Shown here in pieces: positions 48,054 through 56,563 of a stretch of 64,000 bases of DNA. Position 1 is the first letter of the stretch. Every line of letters begins with the position of its first letter. Under the pieces are notes generated by a model, which saw only the letters and a program-made list of their open reading frames with translations, did no database searches and was not told the origin of the DNA. The DNA lies in contig NZ_JAPDPC010000001.1 of the NCBI RefSeq assembly GCF_026283945.1, positions 434,001 through 498,000 of the forward strand, written 5' to 3'. Made by a program: the position numbers and the translations under genes. This DNA is from Dyella humicola (GTDB lineage Bacteria > Pseudomonadota > Gammaproteobacteria > Xanthomonadales > Rhodanobacteraceae).

Positions 48054-48061
48054 GGTTGTCG

Positions 48062-48595
48062 ATGGATGAGAGGAAGAGCAGACAGGATTGGTTGGCGGCG
48101 GGATTGCGTGCGCTTGCGACGAAAGGTCCAGACGGATTGCGCATCATGTCGATCGCCAAGCAACTCGAAGTGACGAAGGGCAGCTTCTATTGGCACTTTT
48201 CGAGCCTCGATGCCTATCTCGAAGGCCTGTCCGACCATTGGGAGCAGAGCCATACCCAGGAGGCGATTGCCTGCGTCGAGAGGATGGGCGGCGATGCACA
48301 GACCAAGTTGCGTCATTGGTTCATGGGGGCGGCGGCATCGGATCTGGTACTCGATCGAGCGATGCGATCGTGGTCCTTGGTGCATGCCAAGGCCGAGGAA
48401 GTGCAGAAGCGCGTCGACCAGAAGCGCACCGATTATCTGGTTGCACTGCTGCGAGCCGCAGGCCGGAGCAAAAACGAGGCCTCGACCCTGGGTCGCTGGT
48501 CGTATTGGGCCTTTGTCGGCTACTCAACTCTGGAGGGGCAGGCCGTGAGCGAAAAGGAAATCCGTCTGATTCTGTCGGTACTGGCACCCAATTAA
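48062..48595 (+). CDS. TetR/AcrR family transcriptional regulator
   Basis: A 177-residue regulator. The N-terminal HTH (WLAAGLRALATKGPDGLRIMSIAKQLEVTKGSFYWHFSSLDAYLEGL) has the classical GSFYWHF recognition helix; the C-terminal ligand domain is helical and short. The ligand is unknown. It is divergent from the DUF4336 gene and has two palindromic operators between them, one close to its own start, so it most likely represses both genes. TTG 48056 is a less likely alternative start. Confidence 0.9.
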   Translation: MDERKSRQDWLAAGLRALATKGPDGLRIMSIAKQLEVTKGSFYWHFSSLDAYLEGLSDHWEQSHTQEAIACVERMGGDAQTKLRHWFMGAAASDLVLDRAMRSWSLVHAKAEEVQKRVDQKRTDYLVALLRAAGRSKNEASTLGRWSYWAFVGYSTLEGQAVSEKEIRLILSVLAPN

Positions 48596-48678
48596 GTTTT
48601 TCATAAGCCGCCTGCCGGATAATCAGCTGACCGCCCGGGCAGTTACGCTTCCGGCGAGGCGGCAGGAGCCATACCTAC

Positions 48679-49344
48679 GTGCACATCCTTCTTGTCGAAG
48701 ACGACGCGCATCTGGGCGACGCCATCCAGCGCGCGCTGGAGCGCCTGGGCTATACGGTGTCGTGGCTGCGGGATGGCCGCTCGGCGTCCAGTGCGATCCG
48801 CGACCGGACGGCGGATCTGATCCTGCTTGACCTGGGTCTGCCGGGTCGTGATGGCATTGAGGTGTTGACCGAGGCGCGTCGTGCACGCATTGAGACGCCG
48901 GTGCTGGTGATGACCGCGCGTGACGGCCTCTCCGCGCGTGTCGACGGCCTCGATGCCGGTGCCGACGATTACATGATCAAACCCTTCCATGTGGAAGAGT
49001 TGGCCGCGCGTATTCGTTCTTTGAGCCGGCGCATGCGCGGTCTGGCCGTAAATCGCATTGACGTGGGCGCGCTGAGCCTGGACCTCGGTACGTCGGAGGT
49101 TACTTTTCGCGGTGATGCGGTTGAGCTGACCCGGCGCGAGTTCTCGCTCTTGCAGGCGCTGATGGAGAGCGCGGGGAAACTGGTCCGGCGTGAGAGCCTT
49201 GAGAACTCGCTGTACGGCCTGGATCACGTGGTCGGCAACAATGCCCTGGAAGTGCTGGTGCATTCATTGCGGCGCAAATTGAGCTTCGAGACGATCCGCA
49301 ATGTGCGCGGCTTTGGCTACATGATTCCACGGGACCCGAAGTGA
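48679..49344 (+). CDS. OmpR-family response regulator (QseB/TctD-like)
   Basis: A 221-residue response regulator. The receiver domain has acidic residues E7-D8-D9, phospho-acceptor D51 in LILLDLGLPG, Thr in VLVMTARD and Lys in YMIKPFH; the C-terminal winged helix ends NVRGFGYMI. The start is GTG 48679 with AGGAG upstream, giving the expected VHILLVEDD N-terminus. Its stop overlaps the sensor kinase start. The downstream OMF, RND adaptor and permease genes are likely targets. Confidence 0.93.
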   Translation: MHILLVEDDAHLGDAIQRALERLGYTVSWLRDGRSASSAIRDRTADLILLDLGLPGRDGIEVLTEARRARIETPVLVMTARDGLSARVDGLDAGADDYMIKPFHVEELAARIRSLSRRMRGLAVNRIDVGALSLDLGTSEVTFRGDAVELTRREFSLLQALMESAGKLVRRESLENSLYGLDHVVGNNALEVLVHSLRRKLSFETIRNVRGFGYMIPRDPK

Positions 49345-50768
49345 GGGCGGCCAGCCTGCGGGAGCGACTGCGCTGGTTGATTCTTGGCGTGATCGCCGTG
49401 GTGCTGTTGCCGCTGGGTGTCTACAGTTTTCGGCGCACGGTTCACGAAGTGGGTGAATTGTCCGATGGCCGCCTCGCGCAATCGGCGCGCACCTTGCAGG
49501 TGTTGATCGAGAACGGCGGACTGTCGGCGCTGCAAGGTGGCGAAGCGGGTCGTGTGGTGGTGGTGCCGATTGCCGCCAAATCCGTGCAAGAACGCGTGTT
49601 GCATGGTGAAACCAACGAGTCGGAAGTCGGCTTCCAGGTGTTCGATCGTCACGCGCAGCCATTGCTGGTCACTGCCAACCTGAGCGCCTTGCCCCCTCCA
49701 GCGGCCGACGGCGGGGGCTTTCGTGACCTGCAGATCGGGCACTACCGCTGGCGCGTGTTCACCCTGCCACCGAACGCCGATGGCATCGTGATCCGCGCGG
49801 CCGAGCGTTACGACAGTCGCAGCGACATCACGGTGGCGCTGTGGCTTGAGCACGCCTTGCCGCCCCTGGTCGCGCTGCCGGTACTCGCGCTACTGGTCGG
49901 CTGGGCGGTGCGACGGGGCCTGCGGCCGCTGGACGTATTGGCCGAGCGGCTGACCGCGCGCCAACCAGGCAGCCACGACACGCTGGAAATCGCGCAAGCG
50001 CCGCGTGAGCTGGAGCCGGTAGTGACGGCGCTCAACGAACAATTTGCACGCCTTGAAGATGCTCTCGAGCGCGAGCGCCGTTTCAGTGCGGACGTGGCGC
50101 ATGAACTGCGGACGCCGTTGGCGTCGACCATGATCAATCTTGAAAATGCCGAGGCGAGCCGTTCCACCGGGGAAGCGGATGTCGCGCTTGCGGGCGCCCG
50201 CCAAAGCCTGGCCGCGCTGGCCAGGCGAGTGGAACAGCTGTTGTCGCTGGCGCGGCTGGAGACGAGCTCGCGCGTGGGGCATCGCGCCGAGATCGACCTG
50301 GTGGATGTTGCCACCACAGTCATCGAAGAACTTTCGACGGTGATTGGCGATACCGATGTCGAGCTGGACGTTGCGCTGCCTGCCGAGCGCCTGCCGGTGT
50401 CGGGCTATGAGGTGGCGTTGGCTGCGTTGCTGCGGAATCTGCTGGAAAATGCGCTGCGCCACGTTCCTGCCGGAGGTCGCGTGCAGCTGTCGGTGGGACG
50501 CGAACGGGACCAGGCCGTCATTGATGTCATCGACAATGGCGAAGGCATCCCGCCCGAGCGTCGCGATGCCGTATTCGCACGCTTCCACCGCGAGGCCAGC
50601 AGTCGCGGCGAGGGTTACGGACTGGGCCTGTCCATCGTGCAGCGTGCCGCTCAGTTGCACGATGCTTCCATCGAATTGCTTGATTCGCCATTTGGACAGG
50701 GATTGCGTGTGCGCGTGTGTATGCCATTGCAGGATGGCGCGCAAGCGGTGGTGCCGGACTCGGTGTAA
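49341..50768 (+). CDS. Sensor histidine kinase (QseC/TctE-like)
   Basis: A 475-residue membrane kinase: TM1 (about 12-30), a periplasmic sensor domain of about 130 residues, TM2 (about 168-190), HAMP, HisKA with H254 in FSADVAHELRTPLAS, and HATPase with N-box LLRNLLENALRH, G1 DNGEGI and G2 GYGLGLSIV. The GTG start overlaps the regulator stop (GTGA), so the pair is translationally coupled. It probably senses an envelope or cation signal and controls the adjoining efflux genes. Confidence 0.93.
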   Translation: MRAASLRERLRWLILGVIAVVLLPLGVYSFRRTVHEVGELSDGRLAQSARTLQVLIENGGLSALQGGEAGRVVVVPIAAKSVQERVLHGETNESEVGFQVFDRHAQPLLVTANLSALPPPAADGGGFRDLQIGHYRWRVFTLPPNADGIVIRAAERYDSRSDITVALWLEHALPPLVALPVLALLVGWAVRRGLRPLDVLAERLTARQPGSHDTLEIAQAPRELEPVVTALNEQFARLEDALERERRFSADVAHELRTPLASTMINLENAEASRSTGEADVALAGARQSLAALARRVEQLLSLARLETSSRVGHRAEIDLVDVATTVIEELSTVIGDTDVELDVALPAERLPVSGYEVALAALLRNLLENALRHVPAGGRVQLSVGRERDQAVIDVIDNGEGIPPERRDAVFARFHREASSRGEGYGLGLSIVQRAAQLHDASIELLDSPFGQGLRVRVCMPLQDGAQAVVPDSV

Positions 50769-50792
50769 CAAGCGGAGCCCCCTGAATTGGCT

Positions 50793-50880
50793 ACTCCCCC
50801 TGCATACAGGGGCTGGAGGAGGGGTGCTACCCGCCAAGAGCACCCCTCCCCAGCCCTCCCCTGCAAAGGCCGGGAAGGGA
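50793..50880. repeat. Family A inverted-repeat element before the OMF gene
   Basis: GGGCTGGAGGAGGGGTGCT (50810-50828) pairs with AGCACCCCTCCCCAGCCC (50839-50856) with one bulged base; outer CTCCCCCTG/CAGGGG and CCCTCCCC...GGGAAGGGAG hairpins flank it. It is a short version of the elements at 6995 and 29545 and lies between the sensor kinase and the efflux genes, where it may limit read-through. Confidence 0.7.
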
Positions 50881-51016
50881 GTCGGTGCGCGGTTCGCCAT
50901 GGCCGTTTTTCCTGCAGGCGGAGTGGGGCGTTGGAGGGTGGCGTAGACACCGCAAAGTCAACGCTAAGGCAAGTCCGTTAGGGTGTGCGCTCCCCTACCG
51001 TATCCCGGGTCTTTCG

Positions 51017-52387
51017 GTGTTGTCTTCCAGTCATCTTCGCTATCGAAGCGTCACCGCGCATCGTTTGCCGGCGGGCATGCTGCTCGCCGCCCTGATGGCC
51101 GCGGGGCTTGCCGGCTGTGCGACCTACAAGCCACTGCCGCTGCCCACGCAGGCGGAGTCCGCCTCGTCGCTGTCGCAGTTGCAGGGTTATGCGGGCACCA
51201 CCCTGCCACTGGATTCGGTGGCGCTGGAGCGTCTGGTCCTGCTGAACAACCCCGATCTGCGAACCGCGCATGCGCGTCATCAGGCGGCCCAGGCACAGCG
51301 TCGGCAGGACAGCGTGCTGCCCAATCCCGTCGTGGGCGGCAGCATCGGTTATCTGCTCTCGGGCGTCGGCGATGGCACCGCATGGACCGCTTCGATCAGC
51401 CAGGACATTGCGGCGCTGATCACGCTCAAGCCGCGCCGCGAGGCGGCCAAGGCCGCGGCCGACGAAGTCGATGCAAGTCTGCTGTGGGAGCAATGGCAGA
51501 CCCTTGGCAAGGCGCGCCTGCTGGTGATCGGCCTGGTCGAAGGAGATCGCCAGATCCAGTTGCAACAGCGGGCGCTGGACGCGCTCATGCAACGCGAATC
51601 GCGTATTACGCAGCAGGTCGGCAAAGGCAATCTCGAGCGCCTGACCGTCGAGCCCGATCTGTCGGCCGCGGCCGATGCACGCGCGGCGATGGATGACCTG
51701 CAGCGTCGTCGCCTCGACCAGCAGCAACAACTGACCGCGCTGCTGGGGCTGAAGCCCGACGTGGTGGTACCGCTCGCGCCCTTGGCGCGCGCGGAGCTGG
51801 ACGTGGCATCAATCGACAGCGAGGCGGCCACCATCAGCCGCCGCCGTCCGGACATGGTGGCCTTGCAGCTCGGTTATCAGGCGCAGGACGCCAGCCTGCG
51901 CGCTGCCGTGCTGGCGCAGTTTCCGCCGCTGTCCATTGGCTACGACGCGTCGCAGGACAATAGCCACGTGCGCAACGGCGGTCCGGCGGTGTCGTTCGCC
52001 TTGCCGATCTTCGACCGCAACCAGGGCAATATCGGCGTCGCCCGCGCCACCCGCGAGCAACTGCATCAGGAATACGTCACGCGCCTGGCCACATCGCGCG
52101 ATGAGGTGAATGCCTTGCTGGCGCAATACGAGCAGCTGCACGCGCAGTGGCTTGCCCTCGCCCCGGTCACCGCCGATGCCATCAACGCGGCGGCCCATGC
52201 CAGAACGGCCTGGCAGGCGGGGCTGCTTGACCTTCGTAGCTACGTCGATCTCGACGTCGCCGCCATCAACCGCCAGATAGCCATGATCGCGCTGGAGCAA
52301 GCCATGCTGGAACAGCAGGCGGCGCTGGAGCTGCTGGTGGGACGCGGCATGCCAAGTTCACTTGACCAGGATGTGATCGCCCCATGA
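51017..52387 (+). CDS. Outer-membrane efflux lipoprotein (TolC/NodT family)
   Basis: A 456-residue OMF with lipobox AGLAGC. Two OEP repeats follow, with LVLLNNPDLRTAHARHQAAQAQ and SRRRPDMVALQLGYQAQDASL as conserved helices, and ISQDIAALI and FALPIFDRNQGNI as strand/turn motifs. It forms the trimeric exit duct for the downstream RND pump. The start is uncertain: GTG 51017 gives a normal basic leader before the hydrophobic core; ATG 51077 would truncate it. It overlaps the adaptor gene by ATGA. Confidence 0.88.
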   Translation: MLSSSHLRYRSVTAHRLPAGMLLAALMAAGLAGCATYKPLPLPTQAESASSLSQLQGYAGTTLPLDSVALERLVLLNNPDLRTAHARHQAAQAQRRQDSVLPNPVVGGSIGYLLSGVGDGTAWTASISQDIAALITLKPRREAAKAAADEVDASLLWEQWQTLGKARLLVIGLVEGDRQIQLQQRALDALMQRESRITQQVGKGNLERLTVEPDLSAAADARAAMDDLQRRRLDQQQQLTALLGLKPDVVVPLAPLARAELDVASIDSEAATISRRRPDMVALQLGYQAQDASLRAAVLAQFPPLSIGYDASQDNSHVRNGGPAVSFALPIFDRNQGNIGVARATREQLHQEYVTRLATSRDEVNALLAQYEQLHAQWLALAPVTADAINAAAHARTAWQAGLLDLRSYVDLDVAAINRQIAMIALEQAMLEQQAALELLVGRGMPSSLDQDVIAP

Positions 52388-53430
52388 TTTCCCGACTGCC
52401 ATGGTTTGTTCCGGCCATCGCCGCGTTGGCGCTGGCGGCCTGTTCCGGCGGTGAGGCACCCGAGACGTCGGCGGTGAGTGCGGCCGTCTCCACCCAGCCG
52501 GTCCGTCAGGGCAGCCTGCCCGACCTGGTCGTGGCCTATGGCACGGCGGGACCCTCTGCCGACGCCGCGCTGGTGATGAACGTGCAGGCGGCAGGTCGCG
52601 TCACCCAGTGGGCCGTGACTCCCGGTACGCCGGTGAAGCGCGGGCAGCGACTGCTTTCGTTCGAGCTGGCACCCGCGGCGGTGGCGGCTTATCAGCAGGC
52701 ACTGAGTGCGCGCAAGCTGGCCGAAACGCAGCGTGCCCACACGGCCGAATTGCTGGCGCAGCAGCTGGCCACGCGCGATCAGCTGGAACAGGCCGACAAG
52801 GCGCTGAAGGATGCGCAGGCCAACCTCGATGCCTTGGTCCAGCAGCAGGGCACTGCCGCGAAGCTCGAGCTGACCGCGCCGTTTGACGGCACCGTGGTGA
52901 CCGTCGATGCCGCGCAGGGCGATGTGCTGCAGCCCGGGGCAGCGCTGCTGTCCGTGCATCGTGGCGACGGCCTGGTGATTACCGTGGGCATCGAGCGTCA
53001 GGCGATGGAGCGCGTGAAGGTGGGGGCCAAGGTCGATCTGACGCCGCTGGATGCCGCCGAGCCGATGCACGGCAGCGTGCGCCGTGTGGCGCGTGCCTTG
53101 AATCCGCATACACACCAGCTCGATGTGGAAGTGGTGCCGGATGGCACGCCTATCGCTGGCGAGGGCTTCCGTGCTGACATCGTGGTCGGCCAAGCGCAGG
53201 GCTGGCTGCTGCCGCGCGATGCCGTACTTGGTGATGAAGAAGACCGTTTTGTGTTTCAGGTCGCCGACGGCAAGGCCGTGCGCGTGCCGGTGAAGGTGAT
53301 CGGCGAATCGGACAGCACCAGCGTGGCCACCGGCAAGCTCGATGCGCATCGTCCGTTGGTCACCGTGGGTGCTACCCAGCTCGATGACGGCATGGCGGTT
53401 CGCGTCGAGGCGCCGGGCGCTCATCCATGA
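52384..53430 (+). CDS. RND efflux periplasmic adaptor, lipoprotein
   Basis: A 348-residue membrane fusion protein with lipobox ALAAC. The short coiled coil (YQQALSARKLAETQRAHTAELLAQ, about 100-155) sits between lipoyl halves VTPGTPVKRGQRLLSFEL and LTAPFDGTVVTVDAAQGDVLQPG, followed by beta-barrel and membrane-proximal domains. It overlaps both neighbours by ATGA, so the OMF, adaptor and permease are translationally coupled. Confidence 0.92.
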   Translation: MISRLPWFVPAIAALALAACSGGEAPETSAVSAAVSTQPVRQGSLPDLVVAYGTAGPSADAALVMNVQAAGRVTQWAVTPGTPVKRGQRLLSFELAPAAVAAYQQALSARKLAETQRAHTAELLAQQLATRDQLEQADKALKDAQANLDALVQQQGTAAKLELTAPFDGTVVTVDAAQGDVLQPGAALLSVHRGDGLVITVGIERQAMERVKVGAKVDLTPLDAAEPMHGSVRRVARALNPHTHQLDVEVVPDGTPIAGEGFRADIVVGQAQGWLLPRDAVLGDEEDRFVFQVADGKAVRVPVKVIGESDSTSVATGKLDAHRPLVTVGATQLDDGMAVRVEAPGAHP

Positions 53431-56400
53431 ATAGCTCCACCTTTCTCGCCCGGCATGCCCGGGCCATCGTGATCGTGGCGTTTGCGCTGGCACTTGCCGG
53501 CCTTGCCAGCGCCTTCACCTTGCCGGTCGGCTTGTTTCCGCAGGTCTCGTTTCCGCGCGTGGTGGTGGATCTGGATGCTGGCGATCGCCCGGCCGACCAG
53601 ACCTCGCTGCTGCTGACGCGACCCGTCGAGGAGGCGATTCGCACGGTGCCCGGCGTGGCCGGTTTGCGTTCGGAGACCACGCGCGGTTCGGCGCAGATTT
53701 CCATCGACTTTGGCTGGGGTCGCGACATGGTGGCGTCGACCCTGCTGGTCGATTCGGCCATCGCGCGCGTACTGCCAAGCTTGCCACCGGGTGCGACTTA
53801 TAACGTGCGGCGCATGGACCCCACGGTCTTCCCGATCATTTCCTATGCGCTGCAATCGGACACCATGTCGCCGGTCGCACTGCGTGATCTGGCCCAGTAT
53901 CAAATCGTGCCGTTGCTCGCCTCGGTGGAAGGCCTGGCCCGCGTCGACGTACAAGGCGGCGAAACCGCCGAGCTGCAGGTCGAAGCCGACCCACGCAAGC
54001 TCGCCCAATACGGCCTGAGCCTCGATGATCTGTCCAATGCACTGGCTGGTGCCAACCAGCTGCAGGCCGTCGGACGCTTGCAGGATCGCAACAAGCTCTA
54101 TCTGGTGGTGGCCGATCACTCGCTGAAGCGGATCGAGGCGATCCGCCAGGTGATGCTGAAGAACGATCCGCATGGCTGGGTGCGTCTTGGCGACGTGGCG
54201 ACCGTGCGCGACGGCTACGTTCCCCAGTGGGTCAAGGTCAGCGAGGACGGTCGTCCGGCCGTGTTGTTCAACGTTTTCGAGCAGCCGGACGGCAATGCCG
54301 TGCAGATCGCGCAGCAGGTGCGCGACAAGCTGGCGACGTTCCGCCTGCCCGCTGGCGTCAAGCTCAGGTCCTGGTACGACCAGAGCGAGTTGGTGGTGCA
54401 GTCCGCCAACAGTGTGCGTGACGCCGTACTGATCGGCCTGCTGCTCGCAGCCGCCGTGTTGCTGCTGTTCCTGCGCAATCTGCGCGTGACCCTGATCGCC
54501 ATGCTCGTGGTGCCGGTGACGCTCGCGGTCACGGTCCTGCTGCTGCAGGTCATGGGCATGAGCTTCAACATCATGACGCTTGGCGGCATTGCGGCCGCCG
54601 TGGGTCTGGTGATCGACGACGTCATCGTGATGGTCGAGCACGTCGCGCGTCGTGCCGGTGCCGAAGTGGGCGGTGGTCCGGATGCAGTGCTACCGGCGGC
54701 GCGCGAATTCCTGGCGCCACTCACGGGCTCAAGCCTTGCCACGTTGATCGTGTTCATTCCGCTGGGTTTGCTCAGCGGCGTCACGGGCGCCTTCTCCAAG
54801 GCCTTGTCGGTGACCATGGCCAGCGCGCTCACGGTGTCCTGGCTGGTGGCCGCCTGGGTGGTGCCGCCGCTGTTGCGTCGGCTGGTCGACTTCACGCAGT
54901 GGCGGGACCCGGGTTTCAGTCACGAGAAGTGGCTGGCACGCACCCACGCCGCGCTTTACGACGGTCTGGCGCGCCGCCCCGCGTGGCTGCTCGCGATCGT
55001 CATTCCCTTGCTGATCGTGGGTGGCATCGCTTTTACCCGCGTGTCGACGGGCTTCATGCCGGCCGTCGACGAGAGCGGCTTCGTGATGGACTACTACACG
55101 AAACCCGGTACCTCGCTGCCCGAAACGGCACGCCAGATCAGCCAGGTGGAGGCCATCCTGCGGCGCATGCCCGAGGTCGACACGTTCTCGCGCCGCCTCG
55201 GCACGGGTCTGGGTGGCGATCTGGGGCAGTCCTATCACGGCGATTTCTTTGTGCGGCTCAAGCCCGGGCATGAGCGTTCCACCGAGGACGTGATGAGCGA
55301 CGTGCGCGCACATGTCGAGCAGGAAGTTCCCGCTGTGGACATCGAGCTGGCGCAGCTGATGGAGGATCTGATCGGCGACCTCACCGCGGTGCCGCAGCCG
55401 ATCGAGATCAAGCTGTATGCCGCGCATCCCGAGCAATTGGTGCCGCAGGCCGAAAAGGTGGCCAAGGCGCTGGCCGATATCCCCGGCGTGGTCGACATCA
55501 AGGACGGCGTGCAGCTGGCCGGCGACGCGTTGAACGTGGATGTCGATGCCGACAAGGCGACGCTTGAAGGCATGACCGTGCAGGCGATAACCCAGGCGGT
55601 GAACAACGCGCTCACTGGTGTCGTGGCGACGCAGTTGCCGTCGGCGACCAAGAGCGTGGGTGTGCGCGTGCGCATGCCCGATGCGACACAGTTGCGCATT
55701 CCTCAGTTGATCGCGCTGCCGATCAAGGCACCGGATGGCCATGTGTTTCCGCTGGGTCGCGTCGCGTCGGTCACCGCCGTCACCGGTCAGCCGCAAATAT
55801 CCCGCGAGAACCTGCAACAGATGGTGGCCGTCACTGCGCGCATCGAAGGACGCGGCATTGGCGCCAGCGTCGCCGACGTGAAGAAGCTGCTGGCCCAGCC
55901 CGGCATGCTCGATGCCGATATGCGCTATGAACTCGGCGGCTTGTACGAGCAGCAGCAGATCGCGTTTGTTGGCCTGAGCAAAGTGTTCCTGATGGCGCTG
56001 GTGGCGGAGTTCGTGCTGCTGCTGTTCCTCTATGGCCGCCCGGGACTGGCCCTCATCGTGATGGGCTGCTCGCTGTTCTCGGCCACCGCGGTGTTCATCG
56101 CGCTGTGGCTGTGCGGGGTGGATCTGAACATCACGGCGATGATGGGCATGACCATGATCATCGGCATGGGCACCGAAATGGCGATCTTCTACGTGTCCGA
56201 GTACGTCACCCTGTCACGCGAGATGTCACCGTTCGAGGCGCTGCGCGTGGCCAGTCGTGACCGACTGCGGCCGATCACCATGACGACGCTGGCGGCAATC
56301 CTGACCTTGTTCCCGCTGGCGCTCGCGCTGGGGCAGGGGGCAGGCATCCAGCAGCCCCTGGCCATCGCCATCATCGCGGGCCTGACCCTGCAGTACCCCT

Positions 56401-56471
56401 TGGTGCTGCTGGTGATGCCGACGCTCATCGGTCTCACCTTGGGCCGCAAGCATCGCACCGCCGGGCCATGA
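53427..56471 (+). CDS. RND efflux permease (AcrB superfamily)
   Basis: A 1014-residue proton-driven pump subunit. TM4 retains the acidic pair in LVIDDVIVMVEH. At the TM10 position, where drug pumps have the GIVKKNA lysine, this protein has IIGMGTEMAIFYV, with a glutamate, closer to metal-ion/HME-type relays. The porter signature TRPVEEAIRTVPGVAGLRS is present. The substrate is not predictable; heavy metal, organic acid or lipid-like substrates are all possible. It forms one operon with an OMF and adaptor, and probably the upstream two-component system. Confidence 0.92.
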   Translation: MNSSTFLARHARAIVIVAFALALAGLASAFTLPVGLFPQVSFPRVVVDLDAGDRPADQTSLLLTRPVEEAIRTVPGVAGLRSETTRGSAQISIDFGWGRDMVASTLLVDSAIARVLPSLPPGATYNVRRMDPTVFPIISYALQSDTMSPVALRDLAQYQIVPLLASVEGLARVDVQGGETAELQVEADPRKLAQYGLSLDDLSNALAGANQLQAVGRLQDRNKLYLVVADHSLKRIEAIRQVMLKNDPHGWVRLGDVATVRDGYVPQWVKVSEDGRPAVLFNVFEQPDGNAVQIAQQVRDKLATFRLPAGVKLRSWYDQSELVVQSANSVRDAVLIGLLLAAAVLLLFLRNLRVTLIAMLVVPVTLAVTVLLLQVMGMSFNIMTLGGIAAAVGLVIDDVIVMVEHVARRAGAEVGGGPDAVLPAAREFLAPLTGSSLATLIVFIPLGLLSGVTGAFSKALSVTMASALTVSWLVAAWVVPPLLRRLVDFTQWRDPGFSHEKWLARTHAALYDGLARRPAWLLAIVIPLLIVGGIAFTRVSTGFMPAVDESGFVMDYYTKPGTSLPETARQISQVEAILRRMPEVDTFSRRLGTGLGGDLGQSYHGDFFVRLKPGHERSTEDVMSDVRAHVEQEVPAVDIELAQLMEDLIGDLTAVPQPIEIKLYAAHPEQLVPQAEKVAKALADIPGVVDIKDGVQLAGDALNVDVDADKATLEGMTVQAITQAVNNALTGVVATQLPSATKSVGVRVRMPDATQLRIPQLIALPIKAPDGHVFPLGRVASVTAVTGQPQISRENLQQMVAVTARIEGRGIGASVADVKKLLAQPGMLDADMRYELGGLYEQQQIAFVGLSKVFLMALVAEFVLLLFLYGRPGLALIVMGCSLFSATAVFIALWLCGVDLNITAMMGMTMIIGMGTEMAIFYVSEYVTLSREMSPFEALRVASRDRLRPITMTTLAAILTLFPLALALGQGAGIQQPLAIAIIAGLTLQYPLVLLVMPTLIGLTLGRKHRTAGP

Positions 56472-56563
56472 CCTTCATGGCCCGTCAGGGACGCGTAAGC
56501 AAGGACTCGGGTTTGATCGACGCAAGCTCCCTGTGAAAGACTAATAAGTCTGTAAGCGAGGCA

